From Candidatus Blautia faecipullorum (GTDB taxonomy: Bacteria > Bacillota > Clostridia > Lachnospirales > Lachnospiraceae), in assembly GCA_019115125.1 (NCBI GenBank), contig DXEG01000014.1:1-35015 (forward strand): a stretch of DNA of 35,015 nt. The letters are read 5' to 3'. A model generated the notes under the pieces. The model did not search any database and was not told the origin of the DNA. It saw nothing but the letters and a program-made list of their open reading frames with translations. The translations under genes and the position numbers were made by a program. Shown piece after piece: positions 6,829-13,613 of this stretch; position 1 is the stretch's first letter; every line of letters begins with the position of its first letter.

Positions 6829-7776
6829 TCACTTCCTGGAATCGATCACACGGTTCAGCAGAAGCGCGGCGATAATAATGACGCCTTTCGCAATCTGCTG
6901 ATAAAAGGATGCCAGCCCTACCAGGTTAAAGATATTTGTAATGATCTGAAGGAGGAACACTCCTCCAAAGGTTCCAATCACAGAGCCGATCCCGCCCGAA
7001 AGGCTTGCTCCGCCGATAACCGAAGCCGCGATAGCGTTCAGCTCCATTCCGTCTCCCGCCGTCGGCTGTCCTGTAGCCAGCCAGGAAGCGGTCAGTACGC
7101 CCGCGAAGGCGGAAAGACAGGCGCAGAGCACATAAGCGGCCGCGTAATTTCTGGTGGTCTTGATCCCGGAAAGCGTAGCCGCCTCCCGGTTCCCGCCAAT
7201 GGCATAAAGACTTCTTCCAAAGGATGTGTATTTCAGCATCAGAGCAAAAACAACCGTCAAAATGATCCAGATGATCCCGCTGACAGAAACCCGTCCGACA
7301 AAGCCTCCTCCGATAAATTTAAAGCTTGCGGGAAGACCAAAAATAGGCACGCCCTCCGTGGTAAGAAGGGCGGCGCCTCTGGCGATCTCCATCATAGCAA
7401 GAGTCGCGATGAAATCCGGAAGCCCGAATCTGGAGATCAGCACGCCTGTGACAAGTCCAAGTACAGCTCCCAGCGCCACGCCTGCGAGAACGGCGATCAC
7501 GATAGGCATTCCCTTGCTCACCAGTATGGAGGAGATCATTCCCGCGAACGCGGCCACCGATCCTACCGAGAGATCAATACCTCCGAGGATGATCACCAGA
7601 GTCATTCCGATCGCTACAATTCCCGGTATGGAAGCCTGCTGAAGAAGATTCAGCAGATTCCCCACTGTCAGGAAGTTCGGCGACAGAACAGACGAAATCA
7701 CCACAAATACAACCAGCAGTACAAGTAAATTATATTTTTTCAGCAGATCTCCTATCTTTAATGGTTCTTTCCTCAT
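6829..7776 (-). CDS. Ribose-type sugar ABC transporter permease
   Basis: A 315-residue RbsC-like membrane permease. It is strongly hydrophobic with about eight to ten predicted membrane segments, starting with one near residues 15-35 (LLVLLVVFVVISSVLSPNFL). Family signatures visible are GMTLVIILGGIDLSVGS (about 58-75) and the cytoplasmic EAA-like loop GNREAATLSGI, which contacts the ATPase. Its ATG overlaps the ATPase stop codon by four bases (ATGA), so the two are translationally coupled. It would form a homodimeric channel for a monosaccharide or polyol delivered by the receptor gene downstream. Length is normal for the family. Confidence 0.93.
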   Translation of the reverse strand: MRKEPLKIGDLLKKYNLLVLLVVFVVISSVLSPNFLTVGNLLNLLQQASIPGIVAIGMTLVIILGGIDLSVGSVAAFAGMISSILVSKGMPIVIAVLAGVALGAVLGLVTGVLISRFGLPDFIATLAMMEIARGAALLTTEGVPIFGLPASFKFIGGGFVGRVSVSGIIWIILTVVFALMLKYTSFGRSLYAIGGNREAATLSGIKTTRNYAAAYVLCACLSAFAGVLTASWLATGQPTAGDGMELNAIAASVIGGASLSGGIGSVIGTFGGVFLLQIITNIFNLVGLASFYQQIAKGVIIIAALLLNRVIDSRK

Positions 7777-9281
7777 GATTCGCTCCTCCCTGTAACAGAA
7801 ACCTGTAAGATTTTATCCGGATTGAAATTTTCTTTTGACGCGGACATGACCTGTCTTCCGTCAAACATAACTATGATGTTGTCGCAAATGCGGAGCAGCT
7901 CGTCCAGCTCCGACGAGACCACGATCATACTCTTGCCCTCCTCCGCCAGATTACGGATGATTTTATAAATCTCCTCCTTGACCATAACGTCGATCCCCTG
8001 GGTGGGCTCGTCGATCAGAAGAATATCGCAGTCCCTGAACAGCCATTTGGCAATGATCACCTTCTGCTGATTCCCTCCCGACAGGTTCTGGATGATCGTC
8101 TTTATGGACGGTGTTTTTACATTCAGGCTTTTCTTATACTGCTCGCATGTATCCTGAATGATCTTATAATTTACAATGCCGTGTTTTTTACATTTATCCA
8201 GAGCGACCATGGTCATGTTTTCCCATACCGGAAGAATCTGCACCAGGCCCTGCGTTTTTCTGTTTTCCGGGATCAGCCCGATACCGTTGTCGATAGCCTC
8301 CCCTGTATGCCGGAAATGAACAGGCTTCCCGTGAAGCCGTATCTCTCCCTTACTGTAAGGATCCGCCCCGAAAACAGAACGGACGACCTCTGTTCTCCCC
8401 GCTCCCACCAGGCCGTATAATCCCAGCACCTCGCCTTTATGAAGGTCAAAGGAAATATCACTGACCTTATGATTGCAGAGATTTTTCACCTCCAGCACCT
8501 TTTCTTCATTCAGCGGCTTTGCCTCTGCATAGGTTTTCTGGCTGCTGACCTTTGCCCCTGTCATATATTCCACAAGATCGTCCTCGTTGATCTCCTTTGC
8601 GCTGCGGCAGGCCACAAATCTTCCGTCTCTGAGGATCGTGATCCTGTCTCCCACAATAAAAAGCTCTTCCAGATGATGGGAGATATAAATGACTGTAATC
8701 CCCTTTTCTTTGAGATCCCGGATCAGACGGATCAGCGTCTCGAATTCATTTTTAGACAAGGTGGAGGACGGCTCGTCCATAACGATAAGCTTCGCGTTTC
8801 CGGCCAGAGCCTTCATGATCTCCGTCATCTGGCGCTGGCCGATATTCAGGTCGCTGACCTTCGCCCGGACGTCGATCTTCATATTCATCTCATCAGCAAT
8901 GGCCTGTGTTTTCCGGTATACCTCCTTCCAGTCCACCGCTCCGAATTTTGTTTTCGGGTAATTGTTTATGTAGACATTTTCTCCCACCGTCAGCTCATTC
9001 ACCAGCGACAGCTCCTGATAGATCACCGCGATTCCTTTCTTCTTCCGCTCCAGAGTTCCGTGGGGCTTCAGCTTTTCTCCATCGAAAATGATCTCGCCCG
9101 CATCCTCCACATAGGCGCCGGAAAGCACCTTCATCAATGTGGATTTTCCGGCTCCGTTGGCTCCGATGAGGCAGTGAACCTCTCCTCTTCTTACCGAAAA
9201 ATCCACCTGGTCCAGTGCTTTTACACCTGGAAAAAGTTTATCAATCTTCCGCATCTCCAGAATGTTATCCTGTTCCCGCAC
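7773..9281 (-). CDS. Ribose-type sugar ABC transporter ATP-binding protein (double ATPase)
   Basis: A 502-residue RbsA/MglA-like protein with two tandem ATPase domains. The first half has Walker A GANGAGKS (about 42-49), a degenerate signature LNIGQRQM and Walker B LIVMDEPSS. The second half has the usual degenerate Walker A GLVGAGRTEV, signature LSGGNQQKV and Walker B ILLIDEPTQGID. It energises sugar import. Translation appears to start at GTG (9281) with AGGAGG 8 bases upstream; the nearby ATG is out of frame. It follows the kinase gene after 22 bases and overlaps the permease gene by four. Specificity cannot be read from this subunit. Confidence 0.95.
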   Translation of the reverse strand: MREQDNILEMRKIDKLFPGVKALDQVDFSVRRGEVHCLIGANGAGKSTLMKVLSGAYVEDAGEIIFDGEKLKPHGTLERKKKGIAVIYQELSLVNELTVGENVYINNYPKTKFGAVDWKEVYRKTQAIADEMNMKIDVRAKVSDLNIGQRQMTEIMKALAGNAKLIVMDEPSSTLSKNEFETLIRLIRDLKEKGITVIYISHHLEELFIVGDRITILRDGRFVACRSAKEINEDDLVEYMTGAKVSSQKTYAEAKPLNEEKVLEVKNLCNHKVSDISFDLHKGEVLGLYGLVGAGRTEVVRSVFGADPYSKGEIRLHGKPVHFRHTGEAIDNGIGLIPENRKTQGLVQILPVWENMTMVALDKCKKHGIVNYKIIQDTCEQYKKSLNVKTPSIKTIIQNLSGGNQQKVIIAKWLFRDCDILLIDEPTQGIDVMVKEEIYKIIRNLAEEGKSMIVVSSELDELLRICDNIIVMFDGRQVMSASKENFNPDKILQVSVTGRSES

Positions 9282-9303
9282 TCCATTGTCCTCCTTTTCC
9301 TGT

Positions 9304-10806
9304 TTATTGGCGCATAAAATCCTTCAGATTTTCATACAGCTTCAGATATTTCCGAAAATATGGCAGGTACTCTTTATGCTTCGCCATATCCGGGCGGATC
9401 ACCTTCTCCGGGATCACCATATGAGCCGCCGCCTCCTGAAAGCTCTCATAACGTCTGCCCGCTGAAGCTGCCGCCACACAGCATCCCAGAGCCCCGGCCT
9501 GGCTGTTGCGGTTCACCGTAACAGGCTTTCCCGTAATATCCGAGATCATCTGCATCCAGTTGGCGTCCTTCGTCACTCCTCCGCAGGCAGTGATGGAATC
9601 CACCCTGTATCCGTATTTTTCATAATTACAGATGATATTATATGTACCGTAGGAAACTGACTCCAGCACCGCCCGGTAAATGTGCTCCCAGGTATGCTTT
9701 ACATTCAGTCCGTAGATTACGCCTTTTGCCGACGCGTCCTTGTAAGGGGTTCTGTTGCCCTGAAAGAAATCCAGAACAGTCACTCCGTCCGCTCCTATAG
9801 GTATCCTTTCGGGAACATCCAGAAGTCTCGCGTAGGGGTTGCCGTTTTCTCCTGGAATATGAAAATTCTCACGGAACCAGTTTACAAGGCCGGAAGCGGA
9901 GATCTGGCCTCCCTCCAGAAGCCACATATGGTCCAGCACCGCGCTGTCATAAGGTCCCCAGATCCCCGGCATCTCCGGTTTTTCCTCAGAGAGGCAGAGA
10001 TGTACAAAGCTTGTTCCCATAATGATCCCAAGCTTTCCCGGCCTAAGGACGTTCAGCCCGAACATAGCCATATGGGCGTCGATGCCTCCCTGGACGATCT
10101 CCATATCTTTTGAAAAACCATATTTTTCACTGAGCTCTGGTCTTATATAGCCCACCCGGTCTCCGATCTTATCTACCCGGGTCACCAGCTTGTCTTCATA
10201 ATCTTCAAAACCGATCTGCTCAAAATAATCTCTCTGATATCCTCCCAGAGAGGATACATAATTCCATTTGCAGGTTGTGTTGCATATCGAAGACGACCAT
10301 TCTCCGCACAGGCGGTAATTGATCCAGTCAAGCTGCTCCACGATCCTATAGCAGGAATAGTATATTTCTGGTTCGTGGCGCTTCAGCCAGAGGGCTTTGG
10401 GAATCATCCATTCAAAGGACGTCTCCCCTCCGCAGTAATCCAGCACAGGATGTCCGGCCGCATTGATGGCGTCCATCTCCTCTCTGGAACGCGCGTCCAT
10501 CCACATAAGCGCGTTTCTCATCGGTTCGCCGTCTGCATTCACCGGAAATACAGTAGACGAGGTGGCGCACACACAGCCCGCTCTTATGCGTCCCATTTTC
10601 TCCCGCCCCAGTGACTGCGCCGCCTCCTGAAAAATTCCGCAGATAGCGCTCCACCAGTCCGAGGGATTCTGTTCCGCCCATCCAACCTGAGGAAATGAGG
10701 TCTCCCATTTTTTCTCATGTTCAAAAAGCAGTTCTCCTGTTTCGTCGCTGACGGCGATCCGTACTCCCTGGGTTCCGGTATCGATTCCCATAAAATATGA
10801 TTCCAT
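9304..10806 (-). CDS. FGGY-family carbohydrate kinase
   Basis: A 500-residue kinase from the chosen start. FGGY kinases phosphorylate sugars or polyols such as ribulose, xylulose, glycerol or erythritol with ATP. Visible features are the N-terminal phosphate loop GIDTGTQGVR (about 7-16), WMDARS, the catalytic Asp region GGIDAHMAMFG, GTSF, and the C-terminal GGQISASGLVNWF and ACGGVTKDA adenosine-site segments. An in-frame ATG at 10875 lies upstream but has no ribosome site, while AGGAGGG lies 6 bases before the ATG at 10806, so that start is used. First gene of the importer operon, divergent from the SorC regulator, with promoter and operators between them. Substrate not identifiable; ribulokinase-like and polyol kinase functions are both possible. 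Confidence 0.92.
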   Translation of the reverse strand: MESYFMGIDTGTQGVRIAVSDETGELLFEHEKKWETSFPQVGWAEQNPSDWWSAICGIFQEAAQSLGREKMGRIRAGCVCATSSTVFPVNADGEPMRNALMWMDARSREEMDAINAAGHPVLDYCGGETSFEWMIPKALWLKRHEPEIYYSCYRIVEQLDWINYRLCGEWSSSICNTTCKWNYVSSLGGYQRDYFEQIGFEDYEDKLVTRVDKIGDRVGYIRPELSEKYGFSKDMEIVQGGIDAHMAMFGLNVLRPGKLGIIMGTSFVHLCLSEEKPEMPGIWGPYDSAVLDHMWLLEGGQISASGLVNWFRENFHIPGENGNPYARLLDVPERIPIGADGVTVLDFFQGNRTPYKDASAKGVIYGLNVKHTWEHIYRAVLESVSYGTYNIICNYEKYGYRVDSITACGGVTKDANWMQMISDITGKPVTVNRNSQAGALGCCVAAASAGRRYESFQEAAAHMVIPEKVIRPDMAKHKEYLPYFRKYLKLYENLKDFMRQ

Positions 10807-10870
10807 AAACACCCTCCTGATCTCTGCCGCTGCTGTCTGTTTGTATCCTGTATTTGCATTGCTTTTTATG

Positions 10871-10954
10871 AACATATGTTACTTAATCAATATCATTTGT
10901 TTATATAAAAATATTACTATAACAAATGATAATTGTCAATCATCATTTGTTATA
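10871..10954. promoter_or_regulatory. Operator cluster, four sites in two 21-bp-spaced pairs
   Basis: Sites AACATATGTT (10871), ATCATTTGTT (10892), AACAAATGAT (10921) and ATCATTTGTT (10942) form two pairs, each with 21 bases start to start. The inner pair is a perfect 13-bp inverted repeat, TATAACAAATGAT and ATCATTTGTTATA (10918-10930 and 10942-10954), with the promoter -35 box in its 11-base spacer. Placement next to the SorC regulator gene makes that protein the likely binder. Confidence 0.75.
10911..10939 (-). promoter_or_regulatory. Promoter of the kinase-ABC importer operon
   Basis: On the minus strand TTGACA (10934-10939) and TAATAT (10911-10916) are 17 bases apart. The -35 box lies inside the spacer of the 13-bp inverted repeat, so a bound regulator would compete with RNA polymerase. 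The long leader to the kinase ATG (about 100 bases) contains two more operator-like sites. Confidence 0.78.
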
Positions 10955-11028
10955 TCGCACAATTTTTTTGATGAATTTTTGTATTTACAGTACAAACTGT
11001 TTTTCTTGCCAAGGTTTTCCCGCGTGCT

Positions 11029-11048
11029 ATTGTGTAAAATTTCACAAT
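11029..11048. promoter_or_regulatory. CRP-like palindrome upstream of the regulator gene
   Basis: ATTGTG and CACAAT arms with a TGTGT-AAAATT-TCACA centre, one base off the TGTGA-N6-TCACA pattern of CRP-family sites. It lies between the divergent promoters. Possible binding site for a CRP/FNR-family protein; no direct support. Confidence 0.3.
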
Positions 11049-11082
11049 GGCATTTTTTGTCTTCTGGCGCATTTTTCCTTTC

Positions 11083-11111
11083 TTGCGGCGGCAGAGGGTG
11101 TGTGATATAAT
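11083..11111 (+). promoter_or_regulatory. Promoter of the SorC regulator gene
   Basis: TTGCGG (11083-11088) and TATAAT (11106-11111) with a 17-base spacer and an extended -10 TG (TGATATAAT). The regulator start codon follows about 30 bases later. The 21-bp-phased operators lie well upstream of this promoter, so autoregulation is possible but not obvious. Confidence 0.65.
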
Positions 11112-11142
11112 TTTTTCATGAAAAAAGGAAAGAGTATGAATT

Positions 11143-12102
11143 ATGACAGAATATAAAAAGATAGAGCTGCTTGTAAAAATAGCCAGATTATATTATGAAA
11201 ATGACTTCAGTCAGGAAATGATCGCGAAAAAGCTGGGTCTGTCCCGGCCTTATATTTCCAAGCTCCTTAACGAGGCAAAGGAGCAGGGGATCGTCCGGTT
11301 TCAGGTGATCGACCCTCTCAGCACAGAAACACCTCTGGAGCAGAAGCTCAGAGAGCGCTTCCGTCTGGAAAAGGTACGGATCGTTCCCATGTCCGAGGGG
11401 CCGGCCTCTCTGTCCCGTCTTGGACTTGAGGCGGCCAGATTTCTGGATACGATCCTGCAGGACGGCGATGTCATCGGACTTTCCTGGGGTGCCACCATCC
11501 ACGCCTGCTCTCAGGCACTCCTTCAGCGCAACGATCTGAAAGACATCATTTCCGTACAGTTGTGCGGAGGACTGAGCACCGTCAACAAAAATATTTACGC
11601 CACTGAAATCCTTAACAATTTTTCTGTTTCACTGGGCGGCATGTCCTATTCGCTCCCCCTTCCCGCCGTTATGGATTCCAAGCGCATGAAGGATGTGGTT
11701 CAGAAGGATCACAATATCTCCAAGATCATGCGGTACGGCTGTGATTCCGATATCGCTCTGATCACCACCGGAGCCTTCGGCCAGAAAAGCGCGTTGGTAC
11801 AGGCCGGATATATCAGCCATGAGGAAATGAAGGTCTTGTCCGACAGAGGCGCGGTGGGCGATATCTGCTCCCACCTGATCGACATTCATGGAAACATCTG
11901 CGACCCGGATCTGGACGAACGCACCATCGCCGTTCCGCTGGAAGAGATCAAAAAGAAAAAATACCGGGTCTGTGTAGCCCAGGGCCTCAGCAAGGTAGAT
12001 TCCATGCTCGGCGCCTTAAACGGCGGCATCGCGAACGTTCTGATCACCAGCGAGGAAACCGCCGACCTGATATTACGGCAGGACGATTATCTGAATCCGT
12101 AA
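11143..12102 (+). CDS. SorC/DeoR-family sugar-responsive transcriptional regulator
   Basis: A 319-residue regulator. The N-terminal helix-turn-helix occupies about residues 18-47 (SQEMIAKKLGLSRPYISKLL), followed by the SorC sugar-phosphate-binding domain with the GLSWGATI and ALITTGAFG segments. Members include B. subtilis DeoR, which controls a deoC operon in response to deoxyribose 5-phosphate, and CggR. The start has AAGGAAAGAG upstream. It is divergent from the kinase operon, the usual place for a local regulator. The presence of deoC and tpiA in the putative regulon fits a phosphorylated sugar effector. Target sites are inferred to be the ATCATTTGTT-like pairs near 4588, 10871-10951 and 13441-13492. 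Confidence 0.93.
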   Translation: MTEYKKIELLVKIARLYYENDFSQEMIAKKLGLSRPYISKLLNEAKEQGIVRFQVIDPLSTETPLEQKLRERFRLEKVRIVPMSEGPASLSRLGLEAARFLDTILQDGDVIGLSWGATIHACSQALLQRNDLKDIISVQLCGGLSTVNKNIYATEILNNFSVSLGGMSYSLPLPAVMDSKRMKDVVQKDHNISKIMRYGCDSDIALITTGAFGQKSALVQAGYISHEEMKVLSDRGAVGDICSHLIDIHGNICDPDLDERTIAVPLEEIKKKKYRVCVAQGLSKVDSMLGALNGGIANVLITSEETADLILRQDDYLNP

Positions 12103-12173
12103 CATCTTTTCCGTTGTCATGCAAGCATGGCATGGTTTCAGACCTTTACCCCTGGCACCCTATATACAAAAGC

Positions 12174-12213
12174 CGCCGCAGGAAATATATCGCCATACTT
12201 CCTGCGGCGTTTT
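12174..12213. terminator. Bidirectional terminator between regulator and iron alcohol dehydrogenase
   Basis: Arms CGCCGCAGGAA (12174-12184) and TTCCTGCGGCG (12199-12209) form an 11-bp stem with a 14-base loop, followed by TTTT on the plus strand; on the minus strand GGCTTTTG follows. It separates the convergent regulator and dehydrogenase genes. A second hairpin, GGGCGC/GCGCCC, lies at 12218-12239. Confidence 0.85.
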
Positions 12214-12246
12214 CATAGGGCGCGAAAGGGGAAGCGCCCGCTAGCT

Positions 12247-13407
12247 TTATCCAGCGTAATAGGCATCCATAAAAACCTTCTGCACATCTACAAGGGAAGC
12301 CTCCCTGGGATTCTCCGGCATCCCTGTATCCTCCAGGGCGTGAAGAGACAAGGTCACAACATCCCCCGGCCGGAATGATGTTTCTGAAAGTCCGGGTATT
12401 TTCATCCTCCGCTTCATTCCTTCAATATACTCTATAGCCGCCATGGACGCCTGATCCGCAGTCATACCCGAAACATTGATTCCCAGCGCTCTCGCAACGT
12501 CCCCATACCTTTCTTTGCAGGCAGGAGAATTATATCTCATTACATAGGGCAGCAGGATCGCATTGGCCACTCCATGAGGCGTATTATAAAATCCTCCCAA
12601 CTGATGAGCCATTGCATGGACCATTCCCAGTCCCGCGTTGGAAAACGCCAGTCCGGCCATATATTCCGCCCAGCACATATCCGTACGCGCCTCCAGATCA
12701 TGTCCGTTCCGATAAGCCTTTTCCAGAGATTTTCCCACCAGAGCAACAGCCTCCAGGGCGATTCCGTCCGTAAAGGGAAAGTGCGACCGCGACACATACG
12801 CCTCTATGGCATGGGTGAGGGCGTCCATCCCTGTAGCCGCCGTCAGCGCAGGCGGCATATCCGCCATCAGCTCCGGATCATTGATCGCCAGATAAGAGAG
12901 GCAATTGGCGTCCACCATCAGCATCTTGCTTTTTTTTACCTCGTCCGTCACCACGTAGGCTCTCGTCACCTCGGAACCCGTACCCGCGGTCGTATTGACG
13001 GCGATCAGCGGCGTTCCCGCCCTTTTAGATTTATCAAGACCGTTGTAATCCTCAATATTCCCGCCGTTACCAGCGAGGATACTCACTGCCTTGGCCACAT
13101 CCAGGGGAGAACCTCCCCCGATTCCGATCAGATAATCGCAGTTTTCTCTGTCATAAACCGCCTTGGCCTCGTTGACGATGGTTACCGTGGGATTTGGCTT
13201 TACCCCCGTGTAAACGGCGTAGCTTTTCCCCTGAGCGTCCAGAACATCCGTCACTTTTTTCAGGGTGCCTATTTTTTTGAGCCCCTCGTCTGTCACAACA
13301 AGAGCCTTATGTCCCGAGATCAGATCTATGTGACGGGGCATTGCCTGAATACCGCCCCTTCCTATGATCGTATGGGCCGGCTGATATAATTCCCGATAAT
13401 TGCTCAT
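12247..13407 (-). CDS. Iron-containing alcohol dehydrogenase (FucO-like)
   Basis: A 386-residue group III alcohol dehydrogenase that reduces short aldehydes with NADH. NAD-binding GGGSPLD (about 97-103) and NTTAGTGSEVT are present. Iron ligands by alignment with lactaldehyde reductase FucO are D195, H199 (GMDALTHAIEAY), H264 (GMVHAMAH) and H278 (NTPHG). Closest features are those of FucO and 1,3-propanediol dehydrogenases. No N-terminal encapsulation-type extension is seen. It has its own promoter with operator-like sites resembling those of the sugar operons, so it is probably coregulated. It could reduce acetaldehyde, lactaldehyde or glycolaldehyde released by the aldolase and regenerate NAD+. 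Substrate inferred from context only. Confidence 0.9.
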   Translation of the reverse strand: MSNYRELYQPAHTIIGRGGIQAMPRHIDLISGHKALVVTDEGLKKIGTLKKVTDVLDAQGKSYAVYTGVKPNPTVTIVNEAKAVYDRENCDYLIGIGGGSPLDVAKAVSILAGNGGNIEDYNGLDKSKRAGTPLIAVNTTAGTGSEVTRAYVVTDEVKKSKMLMVDANCLSYLAINDPELMADMPPALTAATGMDALTHAIEAYVSRSHFPFTDGIALEAVALVGKSLEKAYRNGHDLEARTDMCWAEYMAGLAFSNAGLGMVHAMAHQLGGFYNTPHGVANAILLPYVMRYNSPACKERYGDVARALGINVSGMTADQASMAAIEYIEGMKRRMKIPGLSETSFRPGDVVTLSLHALEDTGMPENPREASLVDVQKVFMDAYYAG

Positions 13408-13440
13408 GACAATTCCTCCAAAGATGCTTCTAACAATAGG

Positions 13441-13492
13441 AACATACGATATTATTAAAGTAACTTATGTTCACTCTATACTAACATATGAT
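13441..13492. promoter_or_regulatory. Three operator-like sites in 21-bp phase at the dehydrogenase promoter
   Basis: AACATACGAT (13441), AACTTATGTT (13462) and AACATATGAT (13483) start exactly 21 bases apart. They resemble the AACAAATGAT and AACATATGTT sites at the kinase promoter, differing at one to three positions. The third lies in the spacer of the promoter. They probably bind the same SorC regulator. Confidence 0.6.
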
Positions 13493-13506
13493 AATGATAT
13501 TGTCAA
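13478..13506 (-). promoter_or_regulatory. Promoter of the iron alcohol dehydrogenase gene
   Basis: On the minus strand TTGACA (13501-13506) and TAGTAT (13478-13483) are 17 bases apart, the same geometry as the kinase and tpiA promoters. The transcript start should fall about 60-70 bases before the ATG. Confidence 0.75.
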
Positions 13507-13540
13507 TGTCTCTGAGTATCAGCTTACCCTACCTCGGTAT

Positions 13541-13613
13541 CAGTTCAGCCCGCGCCATTCGTAAAACCGCACTGCGTGCTTACTGTGGCTGACGCCACTG
13601 TATGACTGAACTG
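13541..13613 (-). repeat. Dispersed element copy C (complete, 73 bp)
   Basis: Perfect inverted ends CAGTTCAG (13541-13548) and CTGAACTG (13606-13613) enclose the same core as copies A and B, including the GTGGC-TGAC-GCCAC hairpin. It directly abuts the stop codon of the ABC-F gene at 13614. It could serve as that gene's terminator, although no T-run follows. Confidence 0.78.

Noticed and set aside
6760-7728. Plus-strand open frame (322 codons) over the sugar permease gene
   Set aside because: The translation is Ser/Arg/His/Asp-rich noise, as expected for the antisense of a hydrophobic protein gene; the permease is unambiguous.
8439-9317. Plus-strand open frame (292 codons) opposite the ABC ATPase gene
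   Set aside because: No motif or ribosome site; the minus-strand ATPase has all Walker motifs.
10918-10954. Inverted repeat considered as a terminator
   Set aside because: It is AT-rich, encloses a -35 box and matches sites at other promoters, so an operator is more likely.
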